From: Lachnospiraceae bacterium
GTDB lineage: Bacteria; Bacillota; Clostridia; Lachnospirales; Lachnospiraceae
Length of the DNA: 13,123 nt
Assembly: GCA_902363825.1 (NCBI GenBank)
Contig: CABJBK010000023.1
Location: 1 to 13,123 of the forward strand
Direction of reading: 5' to 3'
The notes beneath the pieces were generated by a model. That model had not been told where the DNA came from, made no database searches, and saw only the letters and a program-made list of their open reading frames with translations. This document shows positions 1 to 7,451 of this stretch, piece by piece. A program made the translations under genes and the position numbers. The first letter of the stretch is position 1. Each line of letters opens with the position of its first letter.

Positions 1-91
1 CACTTTATTATACCATCTTTGAGCAGAAAACACAGTAAAATCAATAGTTTTAAGCTCATTTTCTTTTAATCAGCAGACACTATATAAACTT

Positions 92-508
92 TTATTTCTG
101 CTTCCGTACTTCTTCCACCATCGCCATAAAATCTTTTTCCTTTATCAGCGCGATCCCCTGTGCCTCATCACCGAGTACGATCAGATTATCCCCCGCCTGA
201 ATATCAAACACCTTTCTTGCCTTTGCCGGAATAACGATCTGCCCCTTTTCCCCGACTTTTACCACACCGAAGGCGTGTCTGCCCTTCGGAGGCACCGGAA
301 GGCTGTCCGGACCGTTTTCATAGTTTACCAGTTCATCCAATGACACTCCAAACGCATCCGCGATCGCTTTACTCCGCTCAATATCGGGAATGGATTCTCC
401 GGTCTCATACTTTGACAGTGTCTGCCTTGATATTCCAAGCTTCTCTGCCAGTTCTTCTTGTGACATATGATTCAATTTCCGCAGGGAAATCAGATTTTCC
501 TTAAACAT
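92..508 (-). CDS. XRE-family HTH regulator fused to an AbrB/SpoVT-type domain
   Basis: This is a cytoplasmic DNA-binding regulator of 138 residues. Residues about 4-62 form an XRE/Cro-type helix-turn-helix, with the typical run SQEELAEKLGISRQTLSKYE at 16-35. A proline-rich linker (about 68-76) leads to a swapped-hairpin AbrB/SpoVT domain at about 82-125, recognised by GEKGQIVIPAKARKVF. I start at the ATG at 508 because AGGAG lies 7 nt upstream; an in-frame start at 538 has no such site. The start codon lies inside the end of the upstream acyltransferase gene (8-nt overlap), so the two are co-transcribed and probably translationally coupled. Both domains can bind DNA, and AbrB domains also dimerise, so the protein may bridge two half-sites. 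The target is not visible; autoregulation of its operon is a guess. The family call is secure. Confidence 0.9.
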   Translation of the reverse strand: MFKENLISLRKLNHMSQEELAEKLGISRQTLSKYETGESIPDIERSKAIADAFGVSLDELVNYENGPDSLPVPPKGRHAFGVVKVGEKGQIVIPAKARKVFDIQAGDNLIVLGDEAQGIALIKEKDFMAMVEEVRKQK

Positions 509-1580
509 GCTTCTTCTCCTTTTTGATTCCGAGCACACACCAGTTTAACAGCGGGATTCTCGAAATGATCTCATAGAGCGCCAGTCCTCCGCCGAACGCC
601 GCCACTGCGGAAAGCAGATACGCGAAAAATCCGGTCACCGGTGTATACTCTTTTAAGAAATACGCCATTACTGACAATGCCAGATAATGGAACACATAAA
701 GCCCGAAGCTTTTTTTTGACATAAAATCAAAGAAACGGCAGGTACGGTCTCCCCATTTTTTCATGCATCCGAGGATTGCAAGGCACGCGCACCATGCATA
801 CACGATTGAAAACGGACTGTTTACAACCGGCTTTTCGGCATAATTTTCTCCAAAATAAACTGCAACGTACCAAACGGCAAGTATGATCGCTGTTGCGGCA
901 AGCGGAATGCACCATTTTTTCAGCCGATCCGTCACTTCTTCATGGGAAAATACATAATAGCCAAGAAGAAAACAACATCCATAGATCCCAAAACGGTAGA
1001 CGCATATAACCGGTGCAGTTAAAATCTGGGCAGCGCCCCACACCGGGATCACAAGCAGGATCAGACCTAATATATTTATCTTTCCACCGATATGATAAAG
1101 CCGGTCTTTTTCCAGCTTCCGTACAACAAGTAACAGCATGGAAACAATCCAGAGCACCTGGATGTACCAGAGTACGCCCGTTCCCGATACCACCATGATC
1201 AGATACCGGATCGCACCCGGGATCTGGTCCGGCATCGTATCAAACGCATTACTGAATGCCATATTAAAATATCCCTGGATCCACTGAAACACAAAAAGCC
1301 CGATCGTGGACGGCACGAGCAGTTTTCTGGTTCTTACACGGATAAATTCCCGGTCGGTATGCTTTTCCAGATAATATCTTGCGCACATGCCGGAGGCCAA
1401 AAACAGCAGCGCCATAAACCATGGATACAATACATACTGCACCGCGTCCTGATACTGTACTACGTGAAACGGTCCGGCCACACCGCCTTGTATCACTCCA
1501 TTATACATATAGATCACATGATAGATCACAACGAACACTACCGTCATCCAGCGAATGTTGTCAATGTAATGTTTTCTCAT
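501..1580 (-). CDS. Membrane acyltransferase, acyltransferase-3 family
   Basis: This is an integral membrane protein of 359 residues, the usual size for an acyltransferase-3 (OatA/WecH-like) domain without an extracytoplasmic SGNH partner. Members move acetyl or other acyl groups across the membrane onto cell-envelope sugars or similar acceptors. The N-terminus shows the family signature of a basic residue, ten residues and a histidine: R10-X10-H21 (DNIRW then VIYH). About ten hydrophobic segments follow, including 12-28, 50-66 and 93-108. I chose the ATG at 1580 because AAAGGTGGG lies just upstream and the product then begins with the family motif; the longer in-frame start at 1646 adds 22 unrelated residues. 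The gene overlaps the downstream XRE-AbrB gene. The acceptor substrate cannot be read from the sequence. Confidence 0.88.
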   Translation of the reverse strand: MRKHYIDNIRWMTVVFVVIYHVIYMYNGVIQGGVAGPFHVVQYQDAVQYVLYPWFMALLFLASGMCARYYLEKHTDREFIRVRTRKLLVPSTIGLFVFQWIQGYFNMAFSNAFDTMPDQIPGAIRYLIMVVSGTGVLWYIQVLWIVSMLLLVVRKLEKDRLYHIGGKINILGLILLVIPVWGAAQILTAPVICVYRFGIYGCCFLLGYYVFSHEEVTDRLKKWCIPLAATAIILAVWYVAVYFGENYAEKPVVNSPFSIVYAWCACLAILGCMKKWGDRTCRFFDFMSKKSFGLYVFHYLALSVMAYFLKEYTPVTGFFAYLLSAVAAFGGGLALYEIISRIPLLNWCVLGIKKEKKHV

Positions 1581-1613
1581 ATCTTTCCCACCTTTGCTCT
1601 TATTTTTAACATT

Positions 1614-1619
1614 ATTATA
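1614..1619 (-). promoter_or_regulatory. Candidate -10 box for the acyltransferase/XRE operon
   Basis: Read on the minus strand this is a perfect TATAAT, about 33 nt before the acyltransferase start codon. No good -35 hexamer is seen 16-18 nt upstream, so the promoter may be weak or activator-dependent. An imperfect 16-bp palindrome (GTAAAAGCGCTTCTAC, 14 of 16 symmetric) sits further upstream at 1736-1751, across the end of the AraC gene. Confidence 0.35.
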
Positions 1620-1747
1620 GCAAAGGCCGTTTTTATATACTACCACGCTCTCTTTACATTTTAGTGGTGTTTATGTAAAATATCGTTGCATTTTCCCTTT
1701 TTACCCGTTTCTCACCATTTTGCGGTAATCTTTCGGTAAAAGCGCTT

Positions 1748-2557
1748 CTACACATGCAGCTTCCGAAATTCCACCGGTGTCATTCCGGTGAGTTTCTTAA
1801 ACATCACAATAAAATGGCTTGCATCCGTATAGCCGACATCATGGGCGATCTCCTGGACTTTTCTGTCATGTTCCATGATAAGAAGCTCCTTTGCCCGGTT
1901 GATCCGGTAGGCGGTCAGATACTCATAGACGGAACAGTTAAAATAACGCACGAAAAGCCTGGAAAGATACTGCGGAGAAACATAAACGCTCTGCGCCAGC
2001 TTTTCGGCGCTTAGGTCTTCCATATAAGAAGTTTCGATCCGTGCTGTTACCGGCTGGACATATTTCTCCCACACGGGCTGCGTTTCTTTTGCTTTCTGCG
2101 GAGTTCCCTCCATAAAAAGTAAAAGCATATGATAGCAGTCCAGAGAATGCTGTCTTGTATTCGCTGAATTTTCCTCAAAATCCCTTACCGCTTCCGCGAT
2201 CACCTTTTCGATCTCCTCACCTTTCTCCCCGCTGATCCAAAGCCAGTCCTCGCTTCCGATGATCGATTTCAAATACGGTTCCATCGTGCCTGTAAACGTC
2301 GCGAACTCGGTGATCCAGCCTTCCTGTTTTGCCCGGTAACTGTGCGGCACAAACGGAGCCAGCAAAATTCCCTGTCCCGGCTCAAGCAGGATATCCTCAC
2401 CCTTTACCGATACAATCCCGCATCCGCTCTCTGTCTGAAGATAATGATAACGCGGATAACCATCCGGTCTTGCGACACTCTCCTGCTCCCAGTGGTTTCC
2501 AACCGAGTCAAACTGAAACGGCTCTCTTCCAAAATGATTTCCAAAATAGATACCCAT
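1748..2557 (-). CDS. AraC-family transcriptional regulator, divergent from the beta-galactosidase
   Basis: This 269-residue regulator has an N-terminal cupin-like sensing domain (about 20-90; LLEPGQGILLAPFVPHSY at 57-74 is the typical barrel stretch) and a C-terminal pair of AraC helix-turn-helix motifs (about 170-269). The first motif is LSAEKLAQSVYVSPQYLSRL (182-201). The second lies around VQEIAHDVGYTDASHFIVMF (234-253), and the domain ends with the usual TPVEFRK. The first possible start is a TTG at 2575. I prefer the ATG at 2557, which has GGAGA 3 nt before it. It is divergent from the GH42 gene, so it probably senses a galactoside or its breakdown product and activates that gene. No transporter lies nearby to confirm the inducer. 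Confidence 0.88.
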   Translation of the reverse strand: MGIYFGNHFGREPFQFDSVGNHWEQESVARPDGYPRYHYLQTESGCGIVSVKGEDILLEPGQGILLAPFVPHSYRAKQEGWITEFATFTGTMEPYLKSIIGSEDWLWISGEKGEEIEKVIAEAVRDFEENSANTRQHSLDCYHMLLLFMEGTPQKAKETQPVWEKYVQPVTARIETSYMEDLSAEKLAQSVYVSPQYLSRLFVRYFNCSVYEYLTAYRINRAKELLIMEHDRKVQEIAHDVGYTDASHFIVMFKKLTGMTPVEFRKLHV

Positions 2558-2604
2558 AGTTCTCCATTGTTTCAAAATATTATATAAAATGGTTTCTCCT
2601 GTTA

Positions 2605-2633
2605 TACAAATAGCAAATCAAATGTATTATAAT
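2605..2633 (+). promoter_or_regulatory. Candidate promoter for the GH42 gene
   Basis: A perfect -10 box TATAAT lies at 2628-2633 in the AraC/GH42 divergent region. Seventeen bases upstream the best -35 candidate is TACAAA (2605-2610), a poor match to TTGACA. A weak -35 with a good -10 is what an AraC-activated promoter would look like. The leader to the start codon would be about 85 nt. Confidence 0.45.
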
Positions 2634-2723
2634 AAGCATAAATCAAAGAGATTTAAAAAGCAAGACGCAGAAGTTTTCCTCGCGTCAGATAGATTCAAAA
2701 AGCACAATATCAGGAGGTTTATC

Positions 2724-4733
2724 ATGGAATCCAAATTTAAGAGAATCCTTTACGGAGGAGATTACAACCCAAATCAGTGGCCGGAAGAAGTCTGGAAAGA
2801 AGATATGCGCATTTTTAAAGACGCGCACATCAACACCGCAACGATCAACGTTTTTTCCTGGGCAAAGATCCAGCCGTCAGAAAATGTTTATGATTTTTCC
2901 TATCTGGATAAAGTCATCGACATGCTCTCAAAGGAAAACTACGACATTGTCCTTGCGACTTCCACCGCAGCACTCCCTGCATGGATGGTAAAAAAATATC
3001 CGGAAGTCATGAGTACGGACTACGAGGGACGCCATCACACGTTCGGCGGACGGCACAATGCCTGCCCGAATTCACTGGTATATCAGAAATACGCAAGAGC
3101 ACTCGCTTTTAAACTGGCAGAGCGCTATGGCAAGAATGAGCACGTTACCTGCTGGCACATCAACAATGAGTACGGTGCGGAATGCTACTGCGACAACTGC
3201 GAGAAAGCTTTCCGTGTATGGCTTCAGGACAAATACCATACCTTAGACGCATTAAATACCGCATGGAACATGGAATTCTGGGGACATTCCCTCTACGACT
3301 GGGATGAGGTTGTTGTACCAAACGCGCTCAGTGAAGGCATTGGCAGAGAAAAGACCGCTTTCGCCGGAATTTCCATCGATTACAGACGCTTTATCTCCGA
3401 CAGTCTGCTTTCCAACTATAAAATGGAACGTGACGCGATCCGCGAAGTGGCACCGGACGCGTTGATCACAACCAATCTGATGGGAACTTTCAAAGGACTG
3501 GATTATTTTAAATGGGCAAAGGAAATGGATATCATCTCCTGGGATAACTACCCGGCATATGATACCCCATGGAGCCAGGTAGCTATGACACATGATCTGA
3601 TGCGCGGACTCAAAGACGCGCCGTTCATGCTGATGGAACAGACGCCAAGCCAGCAGAACTGGCAGAAATACAACTCCTTAAAACGTCCGGGACAGATGCG
3701 CGCCCAGAGTTACCAGACCATCGCACACGGCGCAGACACCATCCAGTTCTTCCAGCTCCGCAGAAGCGTTGGCGGGTGCGAGAAATTCCACGGTGCCGTG
3801 ATCGCGCATGTCGGCAATGAGAACACCCGCGTGTTCCGCGAAACCGCAAAGCTCGGCAAAGAGCTCGAAAGCTTTGGCAATAAGACCCTCGGCTCCAAAA
3901 ATCCGTCAAAGGTCGGCATCATTTTCGACTGGGATAACTACTGGGCTCTGGAATATACGAGCGGCCCTTCCGAAGATCTGAAGTATGTAGATCAGATCCA
4001 CCAGTACTATAAATTTTTCTATAAACAGAATATTTCCGTTGACATGATCCCTGTCGATGCGGATTTTTCCAGATATGACATCATCGCCGCTCCGGTTCTC
4101 TACATGATCAGGGACGGCATGAAAGAAGCGCTTGAAGATTTCGTTAAGAATGGCGGCACACTCATCACCACGTTTATGAGCGGTATCGTCGGCCAGTCAG
4201 ACAATGTATACCTTGGCGGCTATCCCGGCCCGCTGCGTGAAATGGCAGGCATCTGGGTCGAGGAGATCGACGCCCTTGCCCCGGAGCAGAAAAACTCTGC
4301 TGTCTTTGACGATAACACCAGCTTTTCCTGTGGAATGCTCTGTGACCTCATCCATCTCGAAGGCGCAAGCTCCCTGGCTTCCTATGGGGATGACTTCTAT
4401 GCAGGTATGCCGTGTGTTACAAAAAATAACTACGGAAAAGGTCATGTATACTACATCGGCAGCCAGTTAGAAGAATCCGGACTTGCAAAGATCTTAAATG
4501 AGGCTGTTGCCGAGGCAGATGTTTCCGCCGTTATCCCGGAAAGCACTGCGCTTGAAGTTACCTGCCGGGAAAGCGACACAACACGTTTTTATTATGTCAT
4601 CAATTTCTCCGACGAGAAACAGCCGCTTCCGGCAAGCCTTTCCGGAAAAACGGATCTTATCACCGGAAAGACTGCCGGCAAAGATGATATGCTTGAGAAA
4701 TGGGATGTTCTCATTTTACAGGAACAGCTCTAA
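2724..4733 (+). CDS. GH42 beta-galactosidase
   Basis: This 669-residue enzyme hydrolyses terminal beta-galactosides and belongs to glycoside hydrolase family 42, at the usual family length. The TIM barrel (about 1-390) opens with YGGDYNPNQWPEEVW. The catalytic acid/base is E149 in HINNEYG and the nucleophile is E305 in LMEQTP. The family's zinc-site cysteines are all present: C114 and the cluster C154, C156, C159 (CYCDNC). A trimerisation domain follows (about 395-600), then a short C-terminal beta domain. There is no signal peptide, so it acts in the cytoplasm on imported oligosaccharides. The ATG at 2724 has a perfect AGGAGG 6 nt upstream; an in-frame ATG at 2589 has none and would lie upstream of the likely promoter. 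The gene is probably regulated by the divergent AraC protein. Whether lactose or plant galactans are the natural substrate is open. Confidence 0.95.
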   Translation: MESKFKRILYGGDYNPNQWPEEVWKEDMRIFKDAHINTATINVFSWAKIQPSENVYDFSYLDKVIDMLSKENYDIVLATSTAALPAWMVKKYPEVMSTDYEGRHHTFGGRHNACPNSLVYQKYARALAFKLAERYGKNEHVTCWHINNEYGAECYCDNCEKAFRVWLQDKYHTLDALNTAWNMEFWGHSLYDWDEVVVPNALSEGIGREKTAFAGISIDYRRFISDSLLSNYKMERDAIREVAPDALITTNLMGTFKGLDYFKWAKEMDIISWDNYPAYDTPWSQVAMTHDLMRGLKDAPFMLMEQTPSQQNWQKYNSLKRPGQMRAQSYQTIAHGADTIQFFQLRRSVGGCEKFHGAVIAHVGNENTRVFRETAKLGKELESFGNKTLGSKNPSKVGIIFDWDNYWALEYTSGPSEDLKYVDQIHQYYKFFYKQNISVDMIPVDADFSRYDIIAAPVLYMIRDGMKEALEDFVKNGGTLITTFMSGIVGQSDNVYLGGYPGPLREMAGIWVEEIDALAPEQKNSAVFDDNTSFSCGMLCDLIHLEGASSLASYGDDFYAGMPCVTKNNYGKGHVYYIGSQLEESGLAKILNEAVAEADVSAVIPESTALEVTCRESDTTRFYYVINFSDEKQPLPASLSGKTDLITGKTAGKDDMLEKWDVLILQEQL

Positions 4734-4740
4734 GAAAAAG

Positions 4741-5688
4741 TTATTTTTTCTCATCCTGCCCTCCCCGTATCACGATAATATCATTGAGCTTTAAGACCGT
4801 ATCCTTCTGGGGCAAAATGGACAGATCCTCCCGCAGGATGAGAAAGATCGTGATCTGATGGTCTTCTTCGACTTCCTCTACTGATTTTTCCGCATAATTC
4901 CTGTCCACAAAAATCTCGGCGATCTCATGGATATCCGCATCCCTGATGTTGGAAAGGCTGCTTTTCCGCTGATACTGTTCCACGAAACCGGCACTGATGA
5001 TACCGGTCGGAATGGCAACCGCTCCGACTCCGAGATAGGCGATGCAGATCGCCATAACCCGACCAAGCGTTGTGATCGGATAGATATCGCCATAGCCCAC
5101 GGTAAGCAGCGTGGACATACTCCACCAGATGCCGCTGAACGCATTCCGAAATACCTCCGGCTGGGAATCGTGTTCCACACTGTACATGCACAGACTGCTT
5201 GCCAGCATCAGGATCAGGACAATAAACACCGAGGAAATGATCTGGTTTCGCTTTTCATACAAAACCGTTGTGATCACATTAAAGGAATCATATCTGGCAT
5301 TGAGGCGGAACAGATGAAAGATCCGTGCCACCCGCAGCATGCGAAAGATCACCATACCGGATAAGAAGAAAAATGGAAGGATCGTCAAAAGATCAATGAT
5401 CCCATCAAACGACACCACGAACCTGAGCCGGGAACGGAACTCACTTTTCCCCGGATACAGATAATCCGCTGTCCAGATCCTAAGCACATATTCCACACAG
5501 AAGACAAGGATCGTAAGGATCTCAATCACATGGAAAAAGTCAAACAGAAAAGACAGTTCCTCAAAGGTCTGTAAAAACATGACCAGGATATTGGAAAAAA
5601 TAACGACTGTAATGAAAATATCAAACATGCGGCTGAGCTGGTTGCTCTTGTCGCCAATCTGGATAATATTAAATACTTTTCGTTTCAT
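4741..5688 (-). CDS. Voltage-gated type potassium channel, six transmembrane segments
   Basis: This 315-residue ion channel of the Kv-like superfamily has its selectivity filter at TVGYGD (196-201), preceded by a pore helix with WWSMSTLL. An S4-like segment carries regularly spaced arginines (R116, R119, R122, then R128 and R132), as in voltage sensors. S1-S3 lie about 22-40, 50-72 and 92-110; S5 is about 148-170 and S6 about 208-236. After S6, a cytoplasmic tail ends in a stretch (about 277-311, with ILPQKDTVLKLNDIIVIRGG) that resembles one lobe of a TrkA-C/RCK-C domain, which may bind a ligand or gate the pore. The start at 5688 has AGGAG 9 nt upstream; the longer reading from 5778 would contain that site inside the coding sequence. 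It runs convergently into the GH42 gene with only 7 nt between the stops. The physiological role is unknown. Confidence 0.92.
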   Translation of the reverse strand: MKRKVFNIIQIGDKSNQLSRMFDIFITVVIFSNILVMFLQTFEELSFLFDFFHVIEILTILVFCVEYVLRIWTADYLYPGKSEFRSRLRFVVSFDGIIDLLTILPFFFLSGMVIFRMLRVARIFHLFRLNARYDSFNVITTVLYEKRNQIISSVFIVLILMLASSLCMYSVEHDSQPEVFRNAFSGIWWSMSTLLTVGYGDIYPITTLGRVMAICIAYLGVGAVAIPTGIISAGFVEQYQRKSSLSNIRDADIHEIAEIFVDRNYAEKSVEEVEEDHQITIFLILREDLSILPQKDTVLKLNDIIVIRGGQDEKK

Positions 5689-5809
5689 AGCAAACTTCTC
5701 CTGCATTTTTTGCGAATTTGCGGCAATTTCCACTGCTTTATCGCAAACCGCCATTCCATTGTAACACATATCCGGCAATAATTTTATTTATTTTCCTCGT
5801 TGCCATGAC

Positions 5810-5845
5810 AAAAAAAGCCGCGGCGGATCCACTCCACCACGGCTT
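5810..5845 (-). terminator. Rho-independent terminator of the flavoprotein gene
   Basis: Read on the minus strand, a 12-bp stem (5834-5845 with 5815-5826, two G-U pairs) closes a 7-nt loop and is followed by a run of seven T. It begins 10 nt after the stop codon of the oxidoreductase gene. The plus-strand side lacks a T-run, so it works in one direction. Confidence 0.9.
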
Positions 5846-5855
5846 ATCTTTCCTG

Positions 5856-6401
5856 TTATATCGCTTTTCCCATTTCATATGCCTTTTCCAGCACCTGCAT
5901 TCCCTTTACATCCCCGGGTTCTCTGGTGTCATACGCAAAAAGGATACCGCCCTCTTTACTTCCACCTTCCTCAAAGCATGAGACATACTCTCTGAAACCG
6001 TTGATCATCGTCTGCATATACTTTTCTTCCGGCGCAGCACCCGCACTGAGCAGATAGAACTTTTTATTCTCCAAAAGCGCCTCCACCGCAAATGTCCTGT
6101 CGATCATCCGTTTCATCAGGGAAGTCCAGCTGTAAAAATAAACCGGAGACGCTAAAACAATGACGTCTGCCTCTTTCATAGATTCATAGATCTCTGTCAT
6201 GTCATCTTTCTGGACGCAGTTTCCACCGTTTCTCTGACAGACAGCACATCCGATACAGTCTCCGATATTTTTTTCTTTCAGAAAGACTTCTGTCACTGTA
6301 TTTCCACTTTCTTTTGCCCCATTTCCAAACGCGTCTGCCATGACAGACGTATTTCCGTTCTTCCTTGGGCTTCCTTTTATCAGTAAAACCTGTTTACCCA
6401 T
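5856..6401 (-). CDS. Flavodoxin-fold NAD(P)H-dependent oxidoreductase, iron-sulfur-flavoprotein-like
   Basis: This is a soluble FMN protein of 181 residues. The phosphate-binding loop that holds FMN is GSPRKNGNT (10-18), and the isoalloxazine-side loop is SPVYFYSW (about 85-92). Between them is the compact cysteine set C49-x2-C52-x2-C55-x6-C62. In archaeal and clostridial iron-sulfur flavoproteins this pattern holds a 4Fe-4S cluster next to FMN and passes electrons from ferredoxin. Many plain members of this family keep similar cysteines, so the cluster is likely but not proven. The ATG at 6401 has AGAGGAG 9 nt upstream. It appears to be a single-gene unit with its own terminator. The substrate is unknown; quinones, oxygen or electrophiles are typical for relatives. 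Confidence 0.87.
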   Translation of the reverse strand: MGKQVLLIKGSPRKNGNTSVMADAFGNGAKESGNTVTEVFLKEKNIGDCIGCAVCQRNGGNCVQKDDMTEIYESMKEADVIVLASPVYFYSWTSLMKRMIDRTFAVEALLENKKFYLLSAGAAPEEKYMQTMINGFREYVSCFEEGGSKEGGILFAYDTREPGDVKGMQVLEKAYEMGKAI

Positions 6402-6576
6402 GATATTTTCTCCTCTGTTTTTTAGTTTGTGATACCAAGGCTCTCATTAACGCCAGGCTGTTCATTCTGGATGAGATCCAGCATACACTGCGCAATCCGC
6501 TAAACTGGTGATCTTTATAGATGTTTTATTGTAAGGACAATTTGAAGCATACCGACTAAGCTGTTTATGTAAATTA

Positions 6577-7443
6577 CTATATTTCAGTCAACTTATTTTT
6601 TCTATATTGCAATGGGGACACCTCATATGTTTTTTTGAAACTTCTGATAAAATAGCTTATATTCTGGTACCCGCTCTGCATTGCTATCTCTGTAACCGGA
6701 ATATCAGTATCCTGTAACAGCTGTTTCGCATGCTTCAAGCGTAAATATGTTACATATTGTGAAATCGTAATATGAAAATGTTCCTTAAAATATCGCGATA
6801 TATATTTTTCCGAGAGATGAAACTGTTCCCCAAATTCCTTTAACGAGATCGTCCCTGTAAAATTCTGCTGTATATATGAAACCATCTCTTTTTCTACAGT
6901 ATTTCTACCACTTGTATCATTTTCTGTTACAAATCCTTTCTTCCACATTTCAAGAATAAACTGTAATAGAACTGTTTTTGTCTTTATCTGCGCCGTTATG
7001 ATCGACTCCCTTTCATCATTTTTTGCCAGATAAATCTCAATTAACTGCTCACACAGTTCTTTTGCCGTATCCTTTACTCTTGGACTTATCATCAGATGAC
7101 CGTTATTTAGTGGTTCAAGCAATTTATCATCTAATATGTCATTCGAGCGAAAAGATATATATTTTAACGGAAAAAGGAAAGTAAAATAATCCACAGTGCC
7201 GGTCTGTGAACCCATGAAATGCAGATTACCCGGCGATACAACAAACACATCCCCTGATTTTCCAATATAGTTCTCTCCTGATATACTTACAAGCAGGGAA
7301 CCACTTTTTACATATATAATTTCAAATTCGTCATGCCAATGTACAGGTATCTGAAATGACCGCCCCGCATTCTTTATGTGATATGTGCTAAACGGATCGT
7401 CCTTTGTACCATGTGGTTTGTTCTCCTTTAATTCAAAATACAT
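6577..7443 (-). CDS. AraC-family transcriptional regulator, second gene of the MATE operon
   Basis: This 288-residue regulator has an N-terminal cupin-type sensing domain (about 25-100, with HWHDEFEIIYVKSG at 35-48 and SGDVFVVSPGNLHF at 63-76), a helical linker, and a C-terminal AraC DNA-binding domain (about 185-283). Its two motifs are LKEFGEQFHLSEKYISRYFK (201-220) and PVTEIAMQSGYQNISYFIRS (249-268), ending in SPLQYRK. The ATG at 7443 is preceded by AGGAGAG. It begins 8 nt after the MATE stop codon, so the two are one operon and it probably controls exporter expression, perhaps in response to a small molecule that is also exported. Both genes look more AT-rich and use more A/T-ending codons than the GH42 gene, a possible sign of separate ancestry. 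Confidence 0.9.
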   Translation of the reverse strand: MYFELKENKPHGTKDDPFSTYHIKNAGRSFQIPVHWHDEFEIIYVKSGSLLVSISGENYIGKSGDVFVVSPGNLHFMGSQTGTVDYFTFLFPLKYISFRSNDILDDKLLEPLNNGHLMISPRVKDTAKELCEQLIEIYLAKNDERESIITAQIKTKTVLLQFILEMWKKGFVTENDTSGRNTVEKEMVSYIQQNFTGTISLKEFGEQFHLSEKYISRYFKEHFHITISQYVTYLRLKHAKQLLQDTDIPVTEIAMQSGYQNISYFIRSFKKTYEVSPLQYRKNKLTEI

Positions 7444-7451
7444 AATCTCTC

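Noticed and set aside
4731..4752. A/T-only hairpin between the convergent GH42 and channel genes as a shared terminator
   Set aside because: The stem has almost no G-C pairs and overlaps both stop codons, so it is too weak to call.
6402..6576. Short minus-strand frame MLDLIQNEQPGVNESLGITN between the AraC and flavoprotein genes
   Set aside because: It is only 20 codons, has no ribosome binding site and resembles no family that I recognise. It may be a leftover C-terminal end of an old gene.
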